56,964 nucleotides of DNA, from NCBI RefSeq assembly GCF_017349295.1, contig NZ_JAFMPK010000047.1:849197-906160 (forward strand). The letters run 5' to 3'. Position numbers and translations under genes: made by a program. Each line of letters opens with the position of its first letter. The first letter of the stretch is position 1. Shown piece by piece: positions 8,254 to 16,062 of this stretch. The stretch comes from Myceligenerans salitolerans (GTDB lineage: Bacteria; Actinomycetota; Actinomycetes; Actinomycetales; Cellulomonadaceae). The notes under the pieces are model-generated. The model did no database searches and was not told the DNA's origin. It saw only the letters and a program-made list of their open reading frames with translations.

Positions 8254-8345
8254 GATGTGGTCGGTCCGAAGTCGAGCGGTCGGCTCCTTGAGGGACCGAC
8301 CGCACGGACAAAGGACCGACCGCTCGACAACGTACCGACCGCATC
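8254..8345. repeat. Large imperfect inverted repeat (30-bp arms)
   Basis: The left arm 8254-8283 and the reverse complement of 8316-8345 agree at 26 of 30 positions, with GTCGAGCGGTCGG shared at the inner end and GATG-GGTCGGT at the outer end. The 32 bases between include another GGGACCGACCGCA copy, so the unit is built from repeated CGGTCGGTCC words. The right arm recurs at 1-30. It could fold into a long hairpin. No target-site duplication or open reading frame is visible. Confidence 0.75.
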
Positions 8346-8455
8346 CCCCGCCCGGATGGCCGTCAGCCCATCGGTCACGCCCGCAGCGGGCCTGCTTGCC
8401 GGTAGGCACGGCGAAGGTGGTTCAGCACACCCTCGGGGTGACGTCGCCGCCCTGT

Positions 8456-8467
8456 TGAAACGGTTCA
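8456..8467. promoter_or_regulatory. Possible LacI-family operator
   Basis: TGAAACGGTTCA is a near-palindrome (10 of 12 positions symmetric) lying 15 bases before the -35 of the lyase promoter. LacI-family sugar regulators in actinobacteria often bind dyads of the TGAAACGNTTCA kind. No such regulator is encoded in the window. Confidence 0.35.
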
Positions 8468-8482
8468 CTCCGTCGCGGCGGA

Positions 8483-8511
8483 TTGACGCCCCTGCCACCG
8501 CTCTCTACCGT
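8483..8511 (+). promoter_or_regulatory. Promoter of the rhamnogalacturonan lyase gene
   Basis: TTGACG, then 17 bases, then TACCGT. This is a good match to a housekeeping -35/-10 pair, placed about 55 bases before the GTG start. Confidence 0.5.
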
Positions 8512-8565
8512 CGCAGCGTCAGGCAACCGCTTTCCCGCAGCACCACTTCACGACGGAGTGAAAAC

Positions 8566-10875
8566 GTGTCCACAACTCTGACCAGACGTCTGAAAGCCCT
8601 GTTGTCCCTCACGGCGGCCGCGTGCATGACGGCGGCCCTCCTCATCGCCGCGCCCTTCACCGCCTCGGCCCAGGTGGAGGCCGGCACCTGGTACATCATC
8701 GAGTCACGGCACTCGAACCTGGTCCTCGACATCACCGGGCGCTCCACCGAACCAGGCGCCGAACTGGTCCAGTGGAACCGCACCGACACGGCCAACCAGC
8801 AGTTCCGGTTCCTCGACGCCGGGAACGGGTACTACCGCATCCAGGTGCGCCACTCGAACCAGGTCCTCGACGTCTGGGAGTGGAACGCCGAGAACGGCGC
8901 GACCATCGCCCAGTACGACGACCTGGGCGGCACCAACCAGCAGTGGCAGGTCACCGAGAACGCCGATGGTTACCACACCTTCGTCAACCGCTTCTCCGGC
9001 AAGGCCCTCGACGTCTGGGAGTGGTCCACCACGGCCGGCGACCGCATCTCCCAGTACGACCCGTCCGGCGGGACCAACCAGCAGTGGCGCCTCATCCCGG
9101 TGGACGACGGCGGCACCACCGAGCCACCCGGCGACGGCACCTACCAGGTCGAGGGCCTCACCCGCGGCGTCTCCGTCATCCCCACCGGATCGGGCCACCT
9201 CGTCAGCTGGCGCCTCCTCGGCACCGACTCCCCGGACACCGCCTTCCACGTCTACCGCGACGGCCAGCGCCTCACGTCCTCGCCCCTGACCGGCGCGACC
9301 AACTACTGGGACGACGGCGGATCGTCCGGCTCCACCTACTCGGTGTCGGCCGTGAACGGCGGGGCCGAGGGAACGCCGGCGGCCGCCGAGGTCCGGTTCG
9401 GATCCGGCGGCTACCGCGACATCCCGATCCAGGCTCCCCCGGGCGGGTCGACGCCGTCGGGCAGCTTCACCTACGAGGCCAACGACGCGAGTGTCGGTGA
9501 CCTGGACGGTGACGGCGACTACGAGTACATCGTCAAGTGGTACCCCACCAACGCGAAGGACAACTCGCAGTCCGGGTACACCGGGAACACGATCATCGAC
9601 GCCTACACCCTGGACGGCACCCGCCTGTGGCGGATCGACCTGGGCCGCAACATCCGCTCGGGCGCGCACTACACGCAGTTCCAGGTCTACGACTACGACG
9701 GCGACGGCGCCGCCGAGATCGCGATGAAGACCGCGGACGCCACGGTCGACGGCCGGGGCACCGTGATCGGCAACGCGGGAGCCGACCACCGCAACGGCAG
9801 CGGCTACATCCTGAGCGGCCCGGAGTACCTCACGGTCTTCGACGGCCGCACCGGCGCCGCGATCGACACGGTCGACTACCGGCCACCGCGCGGCAACGTC
9901 TCGAGCTGGGGCGACAGCTACGGCAACCGGGTGGACCGCTTCCTGGCCGGCACGGCCTACCTCGACGGGGAGACGCCCTCGATGATCTTCTCGCGGGGCT
10001 ACTACACCCGCTCGGTCATCTGGGCGGTCGACTTCGACGGGCAGAACCTGTCCACCCGCTGGATCTTCGACTCCGACACGGCGGGCAGCCAGTACGAGGG
10101 CCAGGGTGCGCACAGCCTCTCCGTCGCCGACCTGAACGGTGACGGACGCCAGGACGTCGTGTTCGGGGCAATGGCGATCGGGGCGGACGGGCAGCCGCTG
10201 TGGAACACGCGGATGTACCACGGCGACGCCCTCCACGTGAGCGACTTCGTACCGAGCAACCCCGGCCAGGAGGTCTTCATGCCGGGCGAGCACTCCGACC
10301 AGCCGTCGTCGCGGCTGGTCGACGGTGACACCGGGTCCATCCTGTTCCGGACCACGCCGACCGGGGACAACGGCCGCGCCGTCGCCGCGAACGTCGACGC
10401 CGGCAACCCCGGCGCGGAGTTCTGGTCCTCCCAGGTGAGCGGCCTGCTCAACGCCTCGGGGAACTCGATCGGCGCGAAACCCGGCTCCGCCAACTTCGTC
10501 ACGTGGTGGGACGACGACGGCGAGCGCGAACTGCTGGACGGCACGCACATCGACAACCACTCACCCGGGGAACGGCAGCTCACCGGTTCGGGGGTGTCGT
10601 CGAACAACGGCACCAAGGCGACTCCCGCCCTGTCGGCGGACCTGTTCGGCGACTGGCGCGAGGAGGTGGTCTGGCGCACGAGCGACAACTCGGCCCTGCG
10701 CGTCTACTCCACCCCGTACGAGACGGACCTGCGGATCCCGACCCTGATGCACGACCCGCAGTACCGCGTCGCGATCGCGTGGCAGAACACGGCCTACAAC
10801 CAGCCACCGCACCCGAGCTTCCACATCGGCAGCGACATGGCACCCGCGCCCTGGCCGGACGTGGTGGCGCCGTAG
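8566..10875 (+). CDS. Secreted rhamnogalacturonan lyase (PL11) with N-terminal RICIN lectin domain
   Basis: Exported pectin-degrading enzyme of 769 aa. A signal peptide ends at about Ala35 (TASA). Residues 38-175 are a ricin-type beta-trefoil lectin with three repeats ending NQQF, NQQW and NQQW. After a Thr/Pro/Gly linker, residues from about 182 to the end match polysaccharide lyase family 11: RGVSVIPTGSGHLVSWRLLG opens the domain as in YesW-type enzymes, and calcium-binding loops such as DLDGDGDYEY, DYDGDGAAEI and DLNGDGRQDV follow. It should cleave the rhamnogalacturonan I backbone by beta-elimination, with the lectin holding galactose-containing side chains. GTG is chosen as start because GGAG lies seven bases upstream and a signal peptide follows; the longer open frame is not credible. 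Confidence 0.93.
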   Translation: MSTTLTRRLKALLSLTAAACMTAALLIAAPFTASAQVEAGTWYIIESRHSNLVLDITGRSTEPGAELVQWNRTDTANQQFRFLDAGNGYYRIQVRHSNQVLDVWEWNAENGATIAQYDDLGGTNQQWQVTENADGYHTFVNRFSGKALDVWEWSTTAGDRISQYDPSGGTNQQWRLIPVDDGGTTEPPGDGTYQVEGLTRGVSVIPTGSGHLVSWRLLGTDSPDTAFHVYRDGQRLTSSPLTGATNYWDDGGSSGSTYSVSAVNGGAEGTPAAAEVRFGSGGYRDIPIQAPPGGSTPSGSFTYEANDASVGDLDGDGDYEYIVKWYPTNAKDNSQSGYTGNTIIDAYTLDGTRLWRIDLGRNIRSGAHYTQFQVYDYDGDGAAEIAMKTADATVDGRGTVIGNAGADHRNGSGYILSGPEYLTVFDGRTGAAIDTVDYRPPRGNVSSWGDSYGNRVDRFLAGTAYLDGETPSMIFSRGYYTRSVIWAVDFDGQNLSTRWIFDSDTAGSQYEGQGAHSLSVADLNGDGRQDVVFGAMAIGADGQPLWNTRMYHGDALHVSDFVPSNPGQEVFMPGEHSDQPSSRLVDGDTGSILFRTTPTGDNGRAVAANVDAGNPGAEFWSSQVSGLLNASGNSIGAKPGSANFVTWWDDDGERELLDGTHIDNHSPGERQLTGSGVSSNNGTKATPALSADLFGDWREEVVWRTSDNSALRVYSTPYETDLRIPTLMHDPQYRVAIAWQNTAYNQPPHPSFHIGSDMAPAPWPDVVAP

Positions 10876-10897
10876 GCACCCACGGCGTCACGCCGCC

Positions 10898-10931
10898 GGC
10901 GGTCCCGGCCGAAGGCTGGCACGGGACCGCC
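10898..10931 (+). terminator. Hairpin after the lyase gene
   Basis: GGCGGTCCCG and CGGGACCGCC form a perfect 10-bp stem 23 bases after the lyase stop codon. There is no U-run, as is common for actinobacterial terminators. It may also serve the converging DUF4395 gene. Confidence 0.6.
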
Positions 10932-11025
10932 GGGCAGCAGTGCACCTCCCGGCCCGCACCGGGGCGCCGTCGTCCGCGGAGGACGCCATCGCCGCGGACG
11001 ACGGCGCGGTCGCGGCGGCACCTCC

Positions 11026-11493
11026 TCAGGCCGCGCGGACGATCCCCCGGCGGCGGAGCAGGAGGTACATCTCGCAGCCCAGGCACAGGCCGAACACGGC
11101 GTTGAGGGCGGCCGCGACGAAGGCCACCGCGGCGGCGACCGGGACGGCCGTCAGCACGCCGAGCAGTCCCAGCACCACTCCGGTCCCGGTGACGACCAGC
11201 CCGACAACCTGGGCGAACCGGGGCGGCCTGCGGTCCTCGAGGTCCTCCGGTGGCGCCGGCGCCAGCCGGGGCCGGACGAGCGTCCGGAAGATCCAGCCCT
11301 GCCACGTGCCCTCCGCCCCGCGCACGGCACCGAGCACGAAGCCGAGCGCGATCACGACGAGCAGCACGAGCCCCGCGGTGCTCGCCCCGAGCAGTATGAC
11401 GATCGCCAGCAGCAGCGCGGTGATCCCCGCGCCGAGGCGTGGCCCGCGGGGGTCGATCGCACCCTGGTTCCTGGTGTCCGACGACGTCGTCAT
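11026..11493 (-). CDS. DUF4395 family membrane protein
   Basis: Small integral membrane protein of 155 aa with about four hydrophobic helices (for example GITALLLAIVILLGASTAG and VVGLVVTGTGVVLGLLG) and a CLGCEMYLLLRR segment near the C-terminus, typical of DUF4395. Its ATG overlaps the stop of the upstream thioredoxin-like gene by four bases (ATGA), so the two are translationally coupled. Family members commonly sit next to thioredoxin-like or sulfurtransferase genes, which suggests a part in extracytoplasmic thiol or sulfur chemistry. No reaction is established. The C-terminal C-x2-C could be a redox pair. Confidence 0.8.
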   Translation of the reverse strand: MTTSSDTRNQGAIDPRGPRLGAGITALLLAIVILLGASTAGLVLLVVIALGFVLGAVRGAEGTWQGWIFRTLVRPRLAPAPPEDLEDRRPPRFAQVVGLVVTGTGVVLGLLGVLTAVPVAAAVAFVAAALNAVFGLCLGCEMYLLLRRRGIVRAA

Positions 11494-11918
11494 CGTGCCT
11501 GCTCTCCCGTCAGCCGGGCCAGCGCCTCGCCCGCCCGGGCCGGCGTGACCGCGCCGCTCATCCGTGCCGTCTCGGCACCGTGACCGTCGAGGACGAGCAC
11601 CGTCGGGGTCCGCAGGATGCCCAGCCGCCCGGTCAGGGCGAGGTGGTCCTCGACGTCGAGCTCGTGGTGCACGACGCCGTCCTCCCGCGCGGCCTGCGCG
11701 CCGAGCACCCGTGCCGTCGACCGGCAGGCCGCACACACCTCCGCGGAGAACTGCACGAAGGTCGCGCGGGCACCGAGGTCCGCGCCCTGCGGCAGCCAGT
11801 CGGCCGGCTCGCCGCCACCGGCGAGCCTCGGGCCTCGCACCGCGCCCTGACGTCGCGACCAGGCCACCCCCGCGAGCGCCGTCACCGCGATCGCACCACC
11901 CAGCAACAAGATTTCCAT
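11490..11918 (-). CDS. Membrane-anchored thioredoxin-family protein
   Basis: Thioredoxin-fold protein of 142 aa. A hydrophobic N-terminus (MEILLLGGAIAVTALAG) anchors it in the membrane, and the active site is CAAC within FSAEVCAACRST. The conserved cis-proline is seen in RTPTVLVLDG. It probably acts as an extracytoplasmic thiol-disulfide oxidoreductase together with the overlapping DUF4395 protein. The frame is open further upstream, but the ATG at 11918 starts at the anchor helix as expected. The Shine-Dalgarno is weak. Confidence 0.82.
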   Translation of the reverse strand: MEILLLGGAIAVTALAGVAWSRRQGAVRGPRLAGGGEPADWLPQGADLGARATFVQFSAEVCAACRSTARVLGAQAAREDGVVHHELDVEDHLALTGRLGILRTPTVLVLDGHGAETARMSGAVTPARAGEALARLTGEQAR

Positions 11919-12147
11919 CGCCGTCCCGTCCGCCCGGCCGTCACGACCGGACATTGCTGATCGTGCAGATCCCATCACATCGACACAGCCTTTGTGAACC
12001 ATCGTCTTGGTCGATGGACGGCGACTCACGCCACGCCGCCACGACGCCGCGGTTTCCGTCGACCCCAGGAACGCGGCGGTGTGACTTATCTCACCGCGAA
12101 CAATTCGGTCAAGCGAACACGCCCCGGACTTTTGTCTCGTGATCGGA

Positions 12148-12177
12148 TTGTGACTTCGCCGCCATCGGCGCTACGTT
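12148..12177 (+). promoter_or_regulatory. Promoter for the riboswitch-NlpC/P60 transcript
   Basis: TTGTGA, 18 bases, TACGTT. Transcription would begin near 12184, where a CCCGCGG-AA-CCGCGGG hairpin opens the leader, about 25 bases before the riboswitch stem. Confidence 0.5.
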
Positions 12178-12210
12178 CGGTCCGCCCGCGGAACCGCGGG
12201 TTCTCGCGGC

Positions 12211-12377
12211 GGACGCCGAGCCCTGTCACCGTCCCGAGATCTGGAACACATGGCAGGGGCGGGGGAACCAGGTAGGACGGACACCGTCGGTGTCCTTGGG
12301 GTGAAGCCGCACAGGTAGTAGTACTGCGGCCGGGTCAGCTTCCGATCCGAATCCGACAGCTCACCTCGTAGGCGTCG
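12211..12377 (+). ncRNA. ydaO/yuaA-type cyclic di-AMP riboswitch
   Basis: The leader contains the hallmarks of this class: GGGGGAACC (12260-12268), TTGGGGTGAAGCC (12297-12307) and the 3' signature ATCCGACAGCTCACCTCGTAGGCGTC. The closing stem pairs GGACGCCGAG at 12211 with CTCGTAGGCGTC ending at 12376. The class binds c-di-AMP and in actinobacteria controls cell-wall hydrolases, usually switching them off when ligand is bound. Here it ends 12 bases before the start of an NlpC/P60 endopeptidase gene, so it may hide the ribosome-binding site or terminate transcription. Confidence 0.92.
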
Positions 12378-12388
12378 GGAGAAACACC

Positions 12389-13225
12389 GTGATCACTCGC
12401 ACGCCTGGGCGCCATCGTGCTGCCCGCAAAGCCATCACCCCGCTGACCCGGGCCGCGCAGGGCCTCTCGGGCGCCGCGCGCCGGGGCGCCCTCGTCGCCG
12501 CCGGCTCGGGCCTCGCCGTCTCGCTGCTCAGCATCCCCTCGGACGCCGCGCCAGTGGCGGACACCCGCCCGGCCACCGCCGAGCTCGAGGCCGCGCCTCG
12601 CGCCGCCGAGGCGGCGGCCGCACAGGACATGACCGTGCGGGACGCGGCCGTCCTGAAGGCCGACGCGGCTCCGGCCGTGCGCGTCGCCGCCGACAGCAAG
12701 CTCACCCTGGAGCGCGGGACGATCAAGGTGACGCCCGCGCCGGAACCGGAGCCGGAACCCGCGCCGGAGCCCGAGCCCGCGCCGGAGCCGGTCGCGGAGG
12801 CCACCGAGGCGGCCCAGGAGCCCGCCGCGCCGCAGGCCGCTGCCGAGGAGTCCGCGGCACCGGCGCAGGAGAAGGCCGCCCCCGCCGTCGCGGCAGGCTC
12901 CGAGGTGCTCTCGATCGCCATGCAGTACCTCGGCGTGCCGTACGTGTGGGGCGGCTCGACGCCGGCCGGGTTCGACTGCTCCGGCTTCACGTCATACGTC
13001 TACGCCCAGGTCGGCATCGACCTGCCCCGGACGTCCTCCGAGCAGCGCTACGCGGGAACCGTGGTCTCCGCCGCCGAGGCGCGGCCCGGCGACCTGATCT
13101 GGAGCCCCGGGCACATCGCGATCTACGCGGGCGACGGGATGCAGGTCGAGGCCCCCGTCCCGGGTCAGACCGTGCGTCACACCGAGATCTGGCAGCCCAG
13201 CCCGACCTACATCCGCGTCGGCTGA
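12389..13225 (+). CDS. Secreted NlpC/P60 peptidoglycan endopeptidase
   Basis: Cell-wall hydrolase of 278 aa. A basic N-terminus and hydrophobic stretch (GALVAAGSGLAVSLLS) form a signal peptide. An Ala/Glu-rich region with a Pro-Glu repeat (about residues 112-135) acts as spacer. The C-terminal NlpC/P60 domain runs from about residue 170, with catalytic Cys197 in FDCSGFTSYVYAQ and His242 in SPGHIAIYAGDG. It should cut the D-Glu-diamino acid bond of stem peptides. The GTG start has GGGAG upstream. Expression is under the c-di-AMP riboswitch, linking wall hydrolysis to osmotic and second-messenger state. A strong hairpin follows the gene. Confidence 0.94.
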   Translation: MITRTPGRHRAARKAITPLTRAAQGLSGAARRGALVAAGSGLAVSLLSIPSDAAPVADTRPATAELEAAPRAAEAAAAQDMTVRDAAVLKADAAPAVRVAADSKLTLERGTIKVTPAPEPEPEPAPEPEPAPEPVAEATEAAQEPAAPQAAAEESAAPAQEKAAPAVAAGSEVLSIAMQYLGVPYVWGGSTPAGFDCSGFTSYVYAQVGIDLPRTSSEQRYAGTVVSAAEARPGDLIWSPGHIAIYAGDGMQVEAPVPGQTVRHTEIWQPSPTYIRVG

Positions 13226-13240
13226 CCCAGGCCGCCACCT

Positions 13241-13283
13241 GACCGCGAGGGCCCGCACCACGATGGTGCGGGCCCTCGCGGTC
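13241..13283 (+). terminator. Strong hairpin after the NlpC/P60 gene
   Basis: A perfect 20-bp stem (13241-13260 with 13264-13283) closed by a three-base CGA loop, 16 bases after the stop codon. It is symmetric enough to end transcription from both sides. The remainder of the gap to 13518 has no gene I can support. Confidence 0.85.
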
Positions 13284-13518
13284 CCCTCACGGTCTCGCCC
13301 GAGCGACCAAGGTCCCGGTCCCCCTCCGCCTCGGCGTCGAACCTGTCCCGGGCGCGCCGCACGCCGTTCATCCTGGAGGACGCCCAGTGCAGCAGGACGT
13401 CGAGGTCGAGGCGTACGCCGTCCTCGACTGACCACGGCCGGCCGGACCGGACGGGCGGCGGCACCGACCGCTGGAGCCCCGTCGAGCGGCGGCGGGGACG
13501 CGTACGGCAGGACATGCC

Positions 13519-14616
13519 CTACCGGTCCAGCCGCACGAGCCTGTCGGTGAGGTGACGCCGCACGGCGAGCGCCGCGGCGCGGCCGCCGCGGTTGCCGCCG
13601 ATGGTGCTCGCCGAGGGGCCGTAGCCGACGAGCTGGACCCGCGGGTCGCGGGCGGCCGTGACGGCGGTCTGCACGTCGGCGGTCCCGGGCAGGAGCGGGA
13701 TACCGCCGTGCTCGCTGCGCAGGTGGAGCGGGGCGAGGTGGGTGACGGCGGGGCGGAACCCGGTGGCCCAGAGGATCGTGTCGACGGGTTCGAAGGCGGG
13801 CCGTGCCGGGTCGCGGACGTCGTCGTCCCAGCGGACGCCGTCGGGCTCGACGCGGGAGAACATGGTGCGGCGCCGGTCGTAGACGCCGAGGCGGGCGGCG
13901 GTCTCCTCCTGCGGGCGCAGGGCGAGCCCGGTGACGCTCACGACGCTCGCGGGCGGGAAGCCGGAGGTCACGCGGTCGAGCACCCGGGCGACGGCCTCCC
14001 GGCCGGCGTTCTCGTCGAACTCGTCGCGCCAGACGGGTTCGCGCCGGGTGACCCACAGGGTGTCGGTGATCGGGCCGATCTCGCCGAGGAACTGGACGGC
14101 CGAGGCTCCGCCGCCCACGACGAGCACACGCTTGCCGCGGAAGTGGTCCGGGCCGGGGTAGTCGTGGGTGTGCACCTGTTCGCCGCGGAACGTCTCGACG
14201 CCGGGGTAGTGGGGCACGAACGGGCGGTCCCAGGTGCCGGTCGCGTTGACGAGGGTACGGGCGAGCCAGGCGCCGGCGTCGGAGTCGATCCGGAGCAGGC
14301 CGCCGTCGCCGGTGACCGTCCGGACGCGTACGGGCCGTCGCACGGGCAGGTCGTGCTCGGCCTCGTAGCGGCCGAACCAGGCGGGGACGGCACGGTTCGC
14401 GCGGTCGGCGGAGCGGCCGGGAGCGGGACCGTCCGGCAGGTCGGCCACGCCGTGGACGTCCCGCATCGTCAGCGAGTCCCACCGGTGCTGCCAGGCCCCG
14501 CCGGGCCGGGGGCCGGCGTCGAGCACCACGTGCCGGATGCCGAGCCTCTCCAGGTGGTACGACGCCGACAGGCCCGCCTGGCCTGCCCCGATCACCACAG
14601 AGTCGTACACGTCCAC
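13519..14616 (-). CDS. FAD-dependent NAD(P)-binding oxidoreductase (flavoprotein monooxygenase-like)
   Basis: Two-dinucleotide-domain flavoprotein of 365 aa. The FAD-binding motif is at the very N-terminus (VVIGAGQAGLSASYHL), and the NADPH motif is VLVVGGGASAVQF near residue 170. Between them FRGEQVHTHDY resembles the FxGxxxHT fingerprint of flavin monooxygenases and Baeyer-Villiger-like enzymes. NATGTW and WATGFRP are the usual ATG links. It may oxidise a small soluble substrate with NADPH and oxygen. GTG at 14616 is chosen because it opens just before the Rossmann strand; a GTG two codons later is an alternative. It lies 74 bp behind the alginate-lyase-like gene. Confidence 0.85.
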   Translation of the reverse strand: MDVYDSVVIGAGQAGLSASYHLERLGIRHVVLDAGPRPGGAWQHRWDSLTMRDVHGVADLPDGPAPGRSADRANRAVPAWFGRYEAEHDLPVRRPVRVRTVTGDGGLLRIDSDAGAWLARTLVNATGTWDRPFVPHYPGVETFRGEQVHTHDYPGPDHFRGKRVLVVGGGASAVQFLGEIGPITDTLWVTRREPVWRDEFDENAGREAVARVLDRVTSGFPPASVVSVTGLALRPQEETAARLGVYDRRRTMFSRVEPDGVRWDDDVRDPARPAFEPVDTILWATGFRPAVTHLAPLHLRSEHGGIPLLPGTADVQTAVTAARDPRVQLVGYGPSASTIGGNRGGRAAALAVRRHLTDRLVRLDR

Positions 14617-14690
14617 ACCGGGCTCAACCACGGTGCGCGGCGTTCCATGCCCGGGTGTGACGTATCCGGCGTGCGGCTGTGCCGGGGCGC

Positions 14691-16013
14691 TCAGCGAGGG
14701 CAGACCGCCTCGTCGGCGGAACCCCTCGGGTCGGCGGGGGCTCCGTGGGTCAGGGGCTCCCAGGCGGTGAGAAGTTCGTTGGTGCCGAAGGTGCTCCACG
14801 ACTCGTCGTGCCGCCGGGACCACGTCATCGGGCAGCCGAAGCGGCCCGCCAGGACCGACAGGGCCGCGGACGGCAGGTACTCCAGCCGGCCGTCCACCGA
14901 GCCGCCGCAGAGCCAGGACGGCACCTCCCCGGTGACCGCGATCTCGGCGTGCAGTTCCAGGGCCGCCGCCAGGCGCGGGCCGACCCGCGGGTACAGGTCG
15001 TCGCCCTGGATGGAGGTCGTCATCAGCACGTGCGACATCGCGGTCAGGCCGAGGGTCGTGTGGCTGAGGTCGCGGCAGGTCTCCTGGGCGACACCGTCAC
15101 GGAAGTCGTCCTGCCCCTGCCAGAAGGCGATGATCTCGTGCTCCTTGTCGTACGGGCTGCCGGACGCCTCACGCGGCAGGTCGCCGTCGGACTCCAGGTA
15201 GACGTAGGCGCGGGCACGGTTGCGGAACACGGACACGGCCCGGTCGTAGACCTCGCGGTCCTCGAGGAAGACGGCGATCGCGATCGCGGCCTCCGTCATC
15301 GCCAGCTCCCAGTTGCCGTTGGCGTACGAGCGCTCGGTGACCTGCGGGAGGTAGACGTCGCGGAGCATCCGTTCGAACCGCTCCACGTCCGTCCCGGACC
15401 AGGGGGCGCCGGTGTGCCGGATGATCTCCGCCGACCGCGCCCAGATCGCGCCCGCCCAGGCGGCCTGGAGGCGCGCGTTCGTGTTGGTGTGCTCCCGGAT
15501 CGTGGAGGACCACGCGTTCATGATCTCGATCGACTTGCGCGCGTGCGTCTCGTCACCGGTCACGGCCCACGCGAGGGCCTGCGCGTAGGCCGCGTGGGCG
15601 TCGCGGCGTTCCTCGGTGCAGCCGTGGTTCGGGTTCTGGTGCGCGCCGCACTCGACCACGTTGCGCGGTTCCGCACGGTGGTCGAGCTCGCCCCACTCGG
15701 ATCGGACCATCTCGGTGAAGACCTTCTTCGCCGGGTGCTCGCCGTCCTCGACACGGCGTTCCATCGCGTCGAGGAGGCGCTGGTCGACGAAGACTCCCGG
15801 GTGGACGAATCCCTCGTCCCCGGACCCGGAATCGGCCTCGGCGGGCGCCGGGCGGACCTCGCTCACGGCGTCCGGGAGGTCGGCCGACCGCGTCACACCG
15901 GGCTCCGACGCCCGGCTCGGCTCCGCGATCGCGCGCTTGACGCTGACCGGCCCCTCGGCGCACCCGGTCACGGCGAGCAGCACGGTCAGCACCAGGGCGA
16001 TGGAAGGGCGCAC
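14691..16013 (-). CDS. Alginate-lyase-like lipoprotein
   Basis: Predicted lipoprotein of 440 aa. The signal ends in LAVTGC with Cys18 as lipid anchor, followed by a disordered acidic/Pro-rich stretch. The globular part, from about residue 65, is all-helical with EHTNTNARLQAAWAGAIW and YANGNWELAMTEA, which resemble the motifs of alginate lyase (PF05426) alpha/alpha-toroid enzymes. True alginate cleavage is not certain; related proteins act on other uronic-acid polymers. It begins 49 bp after the eccC stop on the same strand, so it may be read through from the secretion operon. The GTG start gives a standard lipoprotein signal. Confidence 0.75.
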   Translation of the reverse strand: MRPSIALVLTVLLAVTGCAEGPVSVKRAIAEPSRASEPGVTRSADLPDAVSEVRPAPAEADSGSGDEGFVHPGVFVDQRLLDAMERRVEDGEHPAKKVFTEMVRSEWGELDHRAEPRNVVECGAHQNPNHGCTEERRDAHAAYAQALAWAVTGDETHARKSIEIMNAWSSTIREHTNTNARLQAAWAGAIWARSAEIIRHTGAPWSGTDVERFERMLRDVYLPQVTERSYANGNWELAMTEAAIAIAVFLEDREVYDRAVSVFRNRARAYVYLESDGDLPREASGSPYDKEHEIIAFWQGQDDFRDGVAQETCRDLSHTTLGLTAMSHVLMTTSIQGDDLYPRVGPRLAAALELHAEIAVTGEVPSWLCGGSVDGRLEYLPSAALSVLAGRFGCPMTWSRRHDESWSTFGTNELLTAWEPLTHGAPADPRGSADEAVCPR

Positions 16014-16062
16014 GACACAGAGCCTGACATAAAGAGCGGAGATCGGTGCGGCGAAACCCCGG

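Larger units (their letters stand above)
8043..8565. other. Gene-free 523-bp region with repeats and lyase control elements
   Basis: I see no credible gene here. The stretch holds a C/A-rich low-complexity tract (8131-8250), a large inverted repeat (8254-8345), a LacI-like dyad (8456-8467) and a promoter (8483-8511) for the lyase gene. The frames open through it on both strands have repetitive, gene-unlike composition. Confidence 0.6.

Noticed and set aside
8043-8498. N-terminal extension of the kinase frame
   Set aside because: It translates the low-complexity tract and inverted repeat into a Gly/Trp/Val-rich string; the GTG at 8042 has a strong AGGAAGGA.
7462-8565. N-terminal extension of the rhamnogalacturonan lyase frame
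   Set aside because: It would bury the signal peptide and runs antisense to the kinase gene; GTG at 8566 has a ribosome-binding site and promoter.
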